DNA from: an uncultured Bacillus sp.
GTDB lineage: Bacteria > Bacillota > Bacilli > Bacillales_B > DSM-18226
Assembly (NCBI RefSeq): GCF_946478885.1
Contig: NZ_CAMLDX010000099.1
Coordinates: 1 to 12,324, forward strand
Length of the DNA: 12,324 nt
Direction: 5' to 3'
Shown: positions 5,867 through 12,324 of the stretch, one piece after another
How the letters are laid out: each line of letters opens with the position of its first letter
How positions within the stretch are numbered: position 1 is the stretch's first letter
Made by a program: the position numbers and the translations under genes
Notes under the pieces: generated by a model
The model's database searches: none
The model's input: the letters and a program-made list of their open reading frames with translations, nothing else
What the model was told of the DNA's origin: nothing

Positions 5867-7132
5867 ATGCTGGAGAAAAGAACTCCGTTACAAATTAATC
5901 AGGCGGTAGAAAAAATCACCGCCCATTTATTAGAAGGAAAAATAGAAGAAGTGTCTATTTTTGATAGTGAAGGACGCTATTTGGGAGAAGATGTTATTGC
6001 CACGAATGATGTTCCGTTATTCACTCGCTCCGGCTTCGACGGCTATGCCTTGCGTTCAGTTGATACTATGAATGCTTCCTCTGAAGAGCCGGTGGAATTA
6101 AAGGTACTGGAAGAGCTTGGTGCAGGAATGGTAGCGACAAAGGATATCGGGCCATTTGAAACAACTAGGATTATGACGGGAGCAAAGGTGCCGAATGGCT
6201 GTGATACCATTATTATGCTTGAAGCTGTCAAAGAAGTTGAAAAAAACGGTGAGCGGTACATTACGATCAAACGTGAAGTTAAAAAAGGAGATCATCTGTC
6301 CTTTCAAGGGGAAGAGGCCAAAACAGGTGACATCATTTTGAAAAAAGGCACGAAAATTAATCCGGGTGTAATGGCTGTTTTAGCAACGTTCGGCTATGCA
6401 AAGGTAAAGGTAGCTGTTAAACCACGGGTAGGAATTTTTGTTACCGGTTCTGAACTCCTTGAAGTTGACGAACCGCTTCAGGATGGAAAGATTCGCAACA
6501 GTAATGCGCATATGATTTTCGGCCAAGTAAAAAGAGTAGGAGGAGAGCCGTTCTATTTAGGCAAACTGCCGGATGTTCTGGATACTTGCATTGAAGCCGT
6601 CTCAAGCGCATTGAAGGAGTTTGATCTTCTGATTACAACAGGAGGCGTCTCAGTCGGAGATTACGATTTAATGCCAGATGTTTATAAATCGTTGAATGGT
6701 GAGGTTTTATTTAACAAAATTGCCATGCGTCCCGGTAGTGTCACAACGGTTTCCGTTCTTGACGGTAAATTCCTGTTCGGGTTATCTGGAAATCCATCAG
6801 CCAGCTATGTTGGGTTCGAGCTGTTTGTCAGACCTGTCGTACGACATATGCTATTCTGTGAAAATCTCCATCTAAAGGCAGAGATCGCTAAATTTAATAT
6901 GGAGTTTAAGCGTGCCAACCCAATGACCCGTTTTGTGCGAAGCAAACTCTCTTATGAAAACGGCGAACTTGTTGTAGAATCTGCCGGGATGGATAAATCG
7001 AATATCGTCACAAGTCTCGCCCACACTGATGCCTTTACAGTCTTGTCAGGCGGTGAACGCGGCTTTGAAAGAGGCGATAAGTTGAAAGTATTGCTGTTAA
7101 ATGACGATGAAGGCAGTAAGTGGCCTTGGTAA
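5867..7132 (+). CDS. moeA: Molybdopterin molybdenumtransferase MoeA
   Basis: A 421-residue MoeA. It hydrolyses adenylylated molybdopterin and inserts molybdate, giving active molybdenum cofactor in the cytoplasm. Family marks are all visible: SGFDGYA (55-61), MTGAKVPNGCDTIIMLE (103-119), VTGSELL (192-198) at the start of the MoCF-like domain, TTGGVSVGDYD (257-267), MRPG (287-290) and GLSGNPSAS (305-313). Domain IV follows to the C-terminus. The length is typical. It is the only cofactor-biosynthesis gene here; moaA-E, mobA/B and the molybdate transporter must be elsewhere. Its place between two tatA genes and behind a DmsA-like operon suggests an extra or dedicated MoeA supplying that enzyme. 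A 281-nt upstream spacer with two terminator-like hairpins suggests separate control. A GC-rich hairpin with a short U-rich stretch follows at 7173-7209. Confidence 0.95.
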   Translation: MLEKRTPLQINQAVEKITAHLLEGKIEEVSIFDSEGRYLGEDVIATNDVPLFTRSGFDGYALRSVDTMNASSEEPVELKVLEELGAGMVATKDIGPFETTRIMTGAKVPNGCDTIIMLEAVKEVEKNGERYITIKREVKKGDHLSFQGEEAKTGDIILKKGTKINPGVMAVLATFGYAKVKVAVKPRVGIFVTGSELLEVDEPLQDGKIRNSNAHMIFGQVKRVGGEPFYLGKLPDVLDTCIEAVSSALKEFDLLITTGGVSVGDYDLMPDVYKSLNGEVLFNKIAMRPGSVTTVSVLDGKFLFGLSGNPSASYVGFELFVRPVVRHMLFCENLHLKAEIAKFNMEFKRANPMTRFVRSKLSYENGELVVESAGMDKSNIVTSLAHTDAFTVLSGGERGFERGDKLKVLLLNDDEGSKWPW

Positions 7133-7370
7133 GGGAAATGGACAATTAATTGGTGACTAGTAAAATAGGTGTCCCCTGTGGATGTGCTTCAAGTGGAGGG
7201 GATTTTCTTAAACGAGTGTATTCATGGCAAGTGATTTCCTTTATCAAGCCGTAGCAAAGGGGAGTATTTTGGCATACTCAATCCTTTCTAATTGTCTCAA
7301 GATCAACATGATGAAAAAAGTGATTTCTTCTCAGAAAATTTGCGAATCGTACTCGCTGGATGCTTTATCC
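7133..7370 (+). other. Spacer after moeA
   Basis: This is most of the 321-nt gap between moeA and the second tatA; the promoter part is listed separately. It contains the CCCCT/AGGGG hairpin at 7173-7201 and a 6-bp stem GAGTAT (7262-7267) / ATACTC (7274-7279) with a 6-nt loop. AAGTGATTTC occurs twice (about 7229 and 7317). I see no credible small gene on either strand. The short stem could be an operator or an mRNA hairpin. Confidence 0.5.
7173..7209 (+). terminator. Weak terminator-like hairpin after moeA
   Basis: CCCCT (7173-7177) can pair with AGGGG (7197-7201) over a 19-nt loop and is followed by ATTTTCTT. The stem is short and the loop long, so termination may be partial. Confidence 0.45.
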
Positions 7371-7375
7371 ATTGA

Positions 7376-7404
7376 TTGCAGGATATGATTAGACAGTGTA
7401 TAAT
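7376..7404 (+). promoter_or_regulatory. Sigma-A-type promoter of the second tatA
   Basis: TTGCAG (7376-7381), a 17-bp spacer, then a perfect TATAAT (7399-7404). This is the best promoter match in the window. It would give a leader of about 40 nt to the GTG start at 7454, so the second tatA can be transcribed independently of moeA. Confidence 0.75.
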
Positions 7405-7453
7405 TTGATTGAACTGTAAGATTCTCTAAATAAGGCAGAAGGAAGGAAATGCA

Positions 7454-7663
7454 GTGCTTTCGAATATTGGAATTCCAGGATTGATCTTGATTTTAATTCT
7501 TGCCCTCGTCATCTTTGGGCCGAAAAAACTGCCTGAACTAGGCAAGGCTGTTGGGCAAACTTTCAAAGAGTTTAAGAATTCTACGAAAGGTCTCATTGAC
7601 GATGACGATGATAATGAAACTGTAAAAAAGGCCGAGTCGGTTAAAGTAACAAAGGCTAATTAA
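7454..7663 (+). CDS. tatA: Twin-arginine translocase subunit TatA (second copy)
   Basis: A second 69-residue TatA with the same plan: an N-terminal helix ([16 protein letters not shown], 6-21), the [11 protein letters not shown] hinge, an amphipathic helix and an acidic patch (DDDDDNE, about 49-55) before a Lys-rich end. It differs from the first copy mainly in the tail, which is more acidic here. It uses GTG as start, with GGAAGG (7441-7446) 7 nt upstream; the nearby ATG at 7449 is out of frame. It has its own strong promoter and a clear terminator, so it is a single-gene unit. It may be a housekeeping or stress-tuned TatA beside the operon-linked first copy, or both may form mixed assemblies; the sequence cannot decide. 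No tatC is nearby. Confidence 0.94.
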   Translation: MLSNIGIPGLILILILALVIFGPKKLPELGKAVGQTFKEFKNSTKGLIDDDDDNETVKKAESVKVTKAN

Positions 7664-7683
7664 TTGAAAGTTGATAGTTGGAT

Positions 7684-7718
7684 AAGCCCATTTCTTATTG
7701 GCAGGAATGGGTTTTTTT
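7684..7718 (+). terminator. Intrinsic terminator of the second tatA
   Basis: AAGCCCATT (7684-7692) pairs with AATGGGTTT (7706-7714, one G-U pair) around a 13-nt loop. The T-run at 7712-7718 follows the GC part of the stem directly. This is a clear rho-independent terminator. Confidence 0.88.
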
Positions 7719-7719
7719 A

Positions 7720-7746
7720 TTAACAATATTTAAGAGATTGTAAAAT
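7720..7746 (+). promoter_or_regulatory. Weak promoter-like sequence before the methyltransferase gene
   Basis: TTAACA (7720-7725), a 15-bp spacer, then TAAAAT (7741-7746). The spacing is short, but the terminator just upstream means the following gene needs a promoter in this stretch. Confidence 0.3.
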
Positions 7747-7781
7747 CCCAGTTTCGTCAAATCGGAGCGAGGTGAATGTAA

Positions 7782-8318
7782 ATGATCATCAACAATAAGC
7801 AAACGACTTTTTGGTCGCTTCTCATCCATGAACAATGGCATATGTATGTCCTTGCAACAGAAAAAGGGCTGTGCTTTATCGGTTCTTTGAACAGTTCGTT
7901 TGAAGAGCTCGTGCAATGGGCGGACAGGCATTTTTCCGGAAGTCCTTTAGTGAAGGATGCAGCCCGGCTCCAACCTTACGTGGAACAATTAATAGAGTAT
8001 CTAGATGGAAGGAGAAAACATTTTACCTTTTCCACTGACTGCCAAGGAACAGAATTTCAGCTTGCTGTCTGGAAAGCGCTATGTCAGATTCCTTATGGTG
8101 AGACAAGGTCTTATTCCTATATTGCCAAAAAAATTAATAGGCCGGCAGCGGTTCGGGCAGTTGGGACAGCTATTGGAAAAAATCCAATATTAATTATGGT
8201 ACCTTGTCACCGGATAATCGGAAAGAACGGAGAGTTGAGAGGCTTTCGCGGCGGATTGGAAATGAAAAAACAATTACTTGAATTAGAGCGTCAATATATG
8301 GCAATAAACGAAGGATAA
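7782..8318 (+). CDS. ogt: Methylated-DNA--protein-cysteine S-methyltransferase (Ogt type)
   Basis: A 178-residue suicide repair protein that moves the alkyl group from O6-alkylguanine (and O4-alkylthymine) in DNA to its own cysteine. The active site PCHRII (141-146) has the acceptor C142. The wing and helix motif RAVGTAIGKNP (125-135) and the DNA-binding segment FQLAVWKALCQIPYGETRSYSYIA (92-115) are intact. The N-terminal domain (1-80) is the short, variable Ogt kind, with no Ada zinc or AraC parts, so it is a stand-alone enzyme. GAGGTGA (7769-7775) precedes the ATG by 6 nt. After the active site the usual YGGG/YRWG turn reads FRGG (155-158), a mild departure. It starts a run of three alkylation-repair genes on the same strand. 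Confidence 0.94.
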   Translation: MIINNKQTTFWSLLIHEQWHMYVLATEKGLCFIGSLNSSFEELVQWADRHFSGSPLVKDAARLQPYVEQLIEYLDGRRKHFTFSTDCQGTEFQLAVWKALCQIPYGETRSYSYIAKKINRPAAVRAVGTAIGKNPILIMVPCHRIIGKNGELRGFRGGLEMKKQLLELERQYMAINEG

Positions 8319-8403
8319 TGGATCATTTATATCTATGCGTGAATCTAATGAATCGAGCATTTCCCTTTGGGGAATCAACCATAGGAGTAAATGAGGAGAG
8401 CAG

Positions 8404-9087
8404 ATGAGGAACCGGATGAGAGAGCAGATATTTGCATTGATTGATCAGGATTATCAAGAGTTTTCTGCAAAGCTTTTACCTGGGGTCGATAATATCTTAG
8501 GTGTCAGGCTGCCGGAGCTTCGAAAAATGGCGAAGGATATTGCCAATGGAGACTGGCGCACCTATCTTACCAATGCTGAAAGCGAATATTTTGAGGAGAT
8601 TATGCTACAGGGAATGGTCATTGGTTATGTGAAAACGGACATTGAGGAGATCCTCGCATATACAGCCGTTTTCGTACCGAAGATTGACAATTGGTCGGTA
8701 TGTGACAGCTTTTGCAGCAGTCTGAAAATTACAAAGCAATACAAGGGGAGAATATGGGAATTTTTGCAGACATATTTCACATCCAAGAAAGAATATGAAA
8801 TTCGTTTTGGAATTGTTATGCTTCTGCATTACTACATTGAGGATGAGTATATTGATGATGTGCTGGGGATATTGGATCGAATCAACCATGAAGCGTATTA
8901 TGTGAAAATGGCGGTAGCTTGGGCCATTTCCATCTGTTATGTGAAGCATCCTAAAAAGACCATGGAGTATTTACAGGGAAATCCCCTTGATGATTTTACT
9001 TATAATAAAGCTTTGCAAAAAATCACGGAATCTTTACGCGTGGATAAGGAAACAAAAGCATTGATCCGCAGGATGAGGCGGAGATAG
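8404..9087 (+). CDS. AlkD-like DNA alkylation repair glycosylase
   Basis: A 227-residue all-helical protein of the DNA_alkylation (HEAT-like repeat) family. Relatives of Bacillus cereus AlkD remove bulky or positively charged N3- and N7-alkylpurines without flipping the base. The residues important in AlkD have counterparts here: W97 and D101 in DNWSVCD (95-101), R134 in EIRFGIVML and W173 in VAWAIS (AlkD Trp109, Asp113, Arg148, Trp187). The alignment is by eye. The N-terminal GVRLPELRKMAK (33-44) is typical of this family. The C-terminus is strongly basic (RRMRRR). A GAGGAG site (8393-8398) lies 5 nt before the ATG; M5 is a less likely start. The 85-nt gap after ogt holds no clear terminator, so cotranscription is plausible. 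The next gene begins 7 nt after its stop. Confidence 0.85.
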   Translation: MRNRMREQIFALIDQDYQEFSAKLLPGVDNILGVRLPELRKMAKDIANGDWRTYLTNAESEYFEEIMLQGMVIGYVKTDIEEILAYTAVFVPKIDNWSVCDSFCSSLKITKQYKGRIWEFLQTYFTSKKEYEIRFGIVMLLHYYIEDEYIDDVLGILDRINHEAYYVKMAVAWAISICYVKHPKKTMEYLQGNPLDDFTYNKALQKITESLRVDKETKALIRRMRRR

Positions 9088-9094
9088 GATTAAG

Positions 9095-9742
9095 ATGGAA
9101 CAGGGATTTCAATTTGTTTATGATCAATTATTTTCGTACTACGGCCCGCAGGAATGGTGGCCAGCTCAGACTCCATTCGAAATGATGCTTGGAGCGATTT
9201 TGGTGCAACATACGAACTGGCACAATGCCAGTAAGGCCATTGAACAATTAAGACCTTATATGGAGCCGAAGCAAATCGAGAAGATGTCAGTGAACGAACT
9301 GGCTCAGCTTATCCGTTCAAGCGGATACTATAATAGTAAAGCAAGGCGGATTAAATCGTATATGGAATGGTTTCGTCAATATGATTATGATATTGGTAGA
9401 ATCAAAAGGCAGGAACCGGGGCATTTACGGGAAGAACTGCTTCGTATTTACGGGGTTGGCAGGGAAACGGCTGATGTCATACTGTTGTACGCCTTTGATA
9501 TACCTATTTTTGTCGCTGATGCTTATGCAAGAAGGATTTTTATGCGCCTTGGTTATCATATACCCAAATCCTATGATGAATTCCGAATACAGGTAGAAAA
9601 AGCACTGCCTCAAAACATCAAGCTATATAATGAATACCATGCTCTGCTGAATAAACACGCTAAAGTACATTGTAAAACAGCGGCATTATGTAAAGGGTGT
9701 CCACTACATTCAATATGTATCTATATAGACGGAAAACCTTAA
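9095..9742 (+). CDS. Endonuclease III-fold DNA glycosylase, MagIII-like (3-methyladenine type)
   Basis: A 215-residue HhH-GPD protein with a C-terminal [4Fe-4S] cluster. The helix-hairpin-helix is IYGVGRETADVIL (118-130) and the catalytic aspartate is D142 (VADAYARRI). Nth has a lysine in the hairpin (GRKTA) that gives bifunctional lyase activity; here that position is E124. This matches the monofunctional 3-methyladenine glycosylases related to H. pylori MagIII rather than true Nth. The cluster ligands are C193-x5-C199-x2-C202-x5-C208, one residue shorter in the first gap than E. coli Nth (x6). Only 7 nt separate it from the AlkD-like gene, whose 3' end supplies its ribosome site, so the two are coupled. 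Substrate specificity is inferred from the motif and the neighbours; activity on other lesions is possible. Confidence 0.82.
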   Translation: MEQGFQFVYDQLFSYYGPQEWWPAQTPFEMMLGAILVQHTNWHNASKAIEQLRPYMEPKQIEKMSVNELAQLIRSSGYYNSKARRIKSYMEWFRQYDYDIGRIKRQEPGHLREELLRIYGVGRETADVILLYAFDIPIFVADAYARRIFMRLGYHIPKSYDEFRIQVEKALPQNIKLYNEYHALLNKHAKVHCKTAALCKGCPLHSICIYIDGKP

Positions 9743-9769
9743 TGTCATGATGTTAAATCAGCCAGCTAG

Positions 9770-9904
9770 AAGAAATAAGGGGCTGTCCCATAAGGTGTCA
9801 GGCGTCTACCATGGCTCCAATATCCAGTGCAGATTTATGCAAGGTGATATTAGATACGGAGTTTGGTGCCTGACACTTTTGCTTTGGGACAGCCCCTTGT
9901 TCTT
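9770..9904. repeat. Long palindromic element, REP/MITE-like, between convergent genes
   Basis: About 135 bp that can fold as one imperfect hairpin. Outer arms AAGGGGCTGTCCCA (9777-9790) and TGGGACAGCCCCTT (9885-9898) pair over 14 bp, extendable by AAGAA/TTCTT (9770-9774, 9900-9904). After a small internal loop GTGTCAGGC (9795-9803) pairs with GCCTGACAC (9868-9876). The interior adds CTCC/GGAG, ATATC/GATAT and TGC/GCA. The GGGGCTGTCCCA and GTGTCAGGC blocks resemble dispersed palindromes I recall from Bacillaceae genomes (from memory, unchecked). No target-site duplication is evident. It sits between convergent genes and could end transcription both ways. Confidence 0.75.
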
Positions 9905-9929
9905 ATGATGAAATGGTTTTATCATCCGT

Positions 9930-9950
9930 CTGAATAAGTGGAGTATTCAG
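9930..9950. repeat. Short inverted repeat in the convergent gap
   Basis: CTGAATA (9930-9936) and TATTCAG (9944-9950) form a 7-bp stem with a 7-nt loop. There is no convincing U-run on either strand, so it is at best a weak transcription end for nspC. Confidence 0.4.
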
Positions 9951-10022
9951 TTCCTTCCAAGGACTTTATATAGCTAAACCGTCAGTGAAGACTGCAGCAT
10001 GATGCCATTGATGGAAAACCCA

Positions 10023-11162
10023 TTAGGATAATCGCATGCTGTAGTCCTCAAAATTGAATTGTCTGATAACCTTAATACCTTCATCGTCATTATAGGCAGC
10101 AATTGAGGGAAGATTGACACCGTTGAACATATGGTTTTTCACCATCGTATAATGGGCCATATCTGTGAAAATTAGCTTGTCTCCAGGCTTTAACGGTTCT
10201 TGAACAGAATAATCCCCGATGACATCACCGGCAAGGCATGTCATCCCGCCCAAACGATAAGTATAAGCATACTCATTAGGCTTTCCTGCCCCAATAATTT
10301 GGGGTCTGTATGGCATCTCAAGTACATCTGGCATATGGCAGGTTGCTGATGTGTCCAAGATGGCGATTGACATTCCATTTTCGACAATATCAAGAACGGT
10401 TGTTACAAGATAGCCGGTATTCAAGGCAATTGCTTCACCCGGTTCTAAATAGATGTCAACAGAGTATTTTTCTTTTAAGAATAATATGGTACGGACGAGG
10501 GTTTCGATATCATAATCTGGTCTTGTAATATGATGGCCTCCTCCTAAATTCAGCCATTTCATTCCTTTTATATATCCGCCAAATTTTTCAGCAAAGATTT
10601 TGACTGTTCTTTCCAGTGTATCAGAATTCTGTTCACACATGGTATGAAAATGTAATCCGTCAATGCCGTCCAGTTCATCCGGTCTGAAATTTTCAAGAGT
10701 GACTCCCAGCCTTGAGTTCGTATAACAAGGATCATAGAGAGGTGTCTCTATTTCAGAGTATTCAGGATTGATGCGGATTCCACATTCAATGTTTTTCTCA
10801 TGATTTTTGACCTTGTCCTTAAATTTTTTCCACTGTGGAAAAGAATTGAAGACAATATGGTCTGCATAAGAGAGAATCTCATCAAATTCGCTGTCAGCAT
10901 AGGCAGGTGCATATACATGAACCTCTTTGCCCATTTTTTCATAGCCAAGACGGGTCTCAAATAATGAACTGGAAGTCACACCATGCAAATATTTCCCGAT
11001 TAAAGGATACTCGTAATGCATCGCAAATCCTTTTTGCGCCAAAAGAACTTTGGCACCTGTCCGTTCCTGAATAGAATTCAGAATTTCTAGATTTTTGGTA
11101 AGCAGTCTTTCATCCACCACATAACAGGGGGATGGAAGTGCGTGAAAGTCAATTTGTTTCAT
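10023..11162 (-). CDS. nspC: Carboxynorspermidine/carboxyspermidine decarboxylase NspC
   Basis: A 379-residue PLP enzyme of the alanine-racemase-fold (type III) decarboxylases. It decarboxylates carboxyspermidine or carboxynorspermidine to spermidine or norspermidine. K44 (LLAQKGFAMH) is the expected PLP lysine. HFH (171-173), the phosphate-binding GGG (207-209) and EPGEA (240-244) are in place, and GMTCLAGD (306-313) carries the second-subunit catalytic cysteine C309 with D313. The NspC-specific CEQNSDTL (176-183) follows the HFH motif and distinguishes it from diaminopimelate and ornithine decarboxylases. The start is set by GAGGGA (11170-11175 on the + strand numbering), which overlaps the stop of the upstream synthase gene. 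Only 11 nt separate the two, so they are translationally coupled. The length is typical. Confidence 0.94.
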   Translation of the reverse strand: MKQIDFHALPSPCYVVDERLLTKNLEILNSIQERTGAKVLLAQKGFAMHYEYPLIGKYLHGVTSSSLFETRLGYEKMGKEVHVYAPAYADSEFDEILSYADHIVFNSFPQWKKFKDKVKNHEKNIECGIRINPEYSEIETPLYDPCYTNSRLGVTLENFRPDELDGIDGLHFHTMCEQNSDTLERTVKIFAEKFGGYIKGMKWLNLGGGHHITRPDYDIETLVRTILFLKEKYSVDIYLEPGEAIALNTGYLVTTVLDIVENGMSIAILDTSATCHMPDVLEMPYRPQIIGAGKPNEYAYTYRLGGMTCLAGDVIGDYSVQEPLKPGDKLIFTDMAHYTMVKNHMFNGVNLPSIAAYNDDEGIKVIRQFNFEDYSMRLS

Positions 11163-11173
11163 ATTTCAGTCCC

Positions 11174-12324
11174 TCAATCCAAAAGTTCCGGAGCAAAGCT
11201 TTCGTGCCATGGCAATCCATTCTTATTCAGTTCTTCCATGAATGGATCCGGATCAAACTCTTCGACATTATAGACTCCAGGTTTTTGCCAGATTCCTTTC
11301 ATGACAAGCATTGCGCCAATCATGGCCGGAACCCCTGTGGTATAGGAAATAGCCTGCGAACCTACTTCCTGGTAGCATTCCTGGTGGTCACAAATATTGT
11401 ATACATAATAGGTTCTCGGTTTACCGTCCTTCACACCCTGAATAATACATCCAATATTTGTTTTTCCCTTTGTTCTTGGTCCAAGTGATGCCGGATCAGG
11501 TAGCAGGGCTTTTAAGAATTGCAGCGGAACGATTTCCTTTCCTTCATAAACAATTGGTTCAATGGAAGTCATTCCGACATTTTCCAAAACTTTTAAATGG
11601 GTTAAATAGCGTTCTGAGAAGGACATCCAGAATCTGATTTGTTTAATCCCGTTAATATTCTTTGAAAGGGATTCTAATTCCTCATGATACATCAAATAAA
11701 TATCAGTAGGCCCGATTTCAGGCAGATCATAGACTCTTTTAACTGAAAGCGGCGAGGTCTCAACCCATTCGCCTTCTTTAAAATAACGCCCGTTTGCTGT
11801 TACTTCGCGAATGTTAATTTCCGGGTTGAAGTTTGTGGCAAAAGGATAACCATGATCACCGGCATTCACATCGACGATATCAATCGTATGAATTTCATCA
11901 AAATAGTGCTTTTGTGCATAGGCGGTAAATACACCTGTTACCCCTGGATCAAAACCGCTTCCAAGTAATGCGGTTAAGCCGGCTTCTTTAAATTTTTCTT
12001 TATAAGCCCATTGCCATTTGTATTCAAATTTAGCTGTATCAGGCGGCTCATAATTTGCCGTATCCACATAATGAACCCCTGTTGCTAGGCAGGCATCCAT
12101 AATCGTTAAATCCTGATAAGGAAGTGCAACATTAATGACAACATCAGGCTTAAAGTTGTTAATTAATTCAATCACTTCTTCAGTATGATCAGCATCAACT
12201 TGAGCGGTTTGAATGATTGTTTTTCCGCCGCTTAATTTATCTTTTAATGCATCACATTTTGATTTTGTCCGGCTTGCAATGCAAATTTCTTCAAAAATAT
12301 CAGGATTTTGGCAACATTTATGCA
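11174..12324 (-). CDS. Carboxynorspermidine synthase, saccharopine dehydrogenase family (5' end outside window)
   Basis: The frame stays open to the window edge, giving 382 residues that begin HKCCQNPDIFEEICIASRT. The family is about 400 residues long, so only some 15-20 N-terminal residues with the GxGxxG nucleotide motif are missing. The internal Met at 12175 is not the start, because homologous sequence continues upstream of it. The enzyme reductively condenses aspartate beta-semialdehyde with putrescine or diaminopropane, using NADPH, to give the carboxy-polyamine. Characteristic stretches are PDVVINVALPYQDLTIMDAC, HYVDTANYEP, GSGFDPGVTGVF, LLPDPASLGPRTKGKTNIGC and CDHQECYQEVGSQAISY. Saccharopine (lysine) dehydrogenase is the general family name often given to it, but the following nspC argues for the polyamine role. 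Promoter and start lie beyond base 12324. Confidence 0.92.
   Translation of the reverse strand, partial: HKCCQNPDIFEEICIASRTKSKCDALKDKLSGGKTIIQTAQVDADHTEEVIELINNFKPDVVINVALPYQDLTIMDACLATGVHYVDTANYEPPDTAKFEYKWQWAYKEKFKEAGLTALLGSGFDPGVTGVFTAYAQKHYFDEIHTIDIVDVNAGDHGYPFATNFNPEINIREVTANGRYFKEGEWVETSPLSVKRVYDLPEIGPTDIYLMYHEELESLSKNINGIKQIRFWMSFSERYLTHLKVLENVGMTSIEPIVYEGKEIVPLQFLKALLPDPASLGPRTKGKTNIGCIIQGVKDGKPRTYYVYNICDHQECYQEVGSQAISYTTGVPAMIGAMLVMKGIWQKPGVYNVEEFDPDPFMEELNKNGLPWHESFAPELLD

Noticed and set aside
7449..7451. ATG just before the second tatA
   Set aside because: It is out of frame with the TatA sequence; the GTG at 7454 aligns with the first residue of the other copy.
9742..10023. CRISPR or tandem repeat array in the convergent gap
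   Set aside because: The repeats there are inverted arms of a single hairpin, not direct repeats with spacers.
11132..11488. A 118-residue + strand frame across the nspC/synthase junction
   Set aside because: It lies opposite two well-identified - strand genes and shows no protein family features.
12173..12175. Met codon at 12175 as start of the carboxynorspermidine synthase
   Set aside because: The frame continues without a stop to the window edge and the upstream residues match the family N-terminal domain, so the gene is cut by the window.

Overview
This window looks like chromosome from a facultatively anaerobic, low-GC Gram-positive bacterium of the Bacillaceae (Bacillus or a close segregate genus). 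The base composition is AT-rich, ribosome binding sites are strong and of AAGGAGG/GAGGTGAT type, one gene starts with GTG, and the proteins (single-helix TatA, Ogt-type methyltransferase, carboxynorspermidine enzymes) resemble Firmicutes families. The genus is an inference; no ribosomal or species marker is present.

Region 1 (1-7663, all + strand) is a module for an exported molybdenum enzyme. It opens inside the 3' end of a TorD/DmsD-type chaperone gene. Next come the three subunits of a DMSO-reductase-type complex: catalytic subunit with twin-arginine signal (dmsA-like), four-cluster Fe-S subunit (dmsB-like) and eight-helix quinol-oxidising anchor (dmsC-like). After a 13-bp perfect inverted repeat comes a cysteine-rich protein with four ferredoxin-type motifs and a zinc-ribbon-like tail. 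Then follow a tatA gene, moeA (molybdenum insertion into molybdopterin) and a second, closely similar tatA with its own good promoter. The logic is chaperoning, cofactor completion, Tat export and quinol-linked electron delivery to an unidentified oxidised substrate (DMSO, TMAO, selenate or another oxyanion or S-/N-oxide). No tatC is present.

The space between the first tatA and moeA (5586-5866) holds a promoter-like sequence and two U-tract-ended hairpins. It is either two stacked terminators or a structured leader controlling moeA.

Region 2 (7782-9742, + strand) carries three DNA alkylation repair genes in a row: an O6-alkylguanine methyltransferase, an AlkD-like HEAT-repeat glycosylase and an endonuclease III-fold glycosylase of MagIII type lacking the usual lyase lysine. 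They represent three unrelated protein folds that act on alkylated DNA.

The convergent gap (9743-10022) holds a palindromic element of about 135 bp, a likely REP/MITE-like repeat that may also act as a two-way terminator. Region 3 (10023-12324, - strand) is a tightly coupled pair, carboxynorspermidine synthase (5' end outside the window) followed by nspC, for the carboxy(nor)spermidine route to polyamines.
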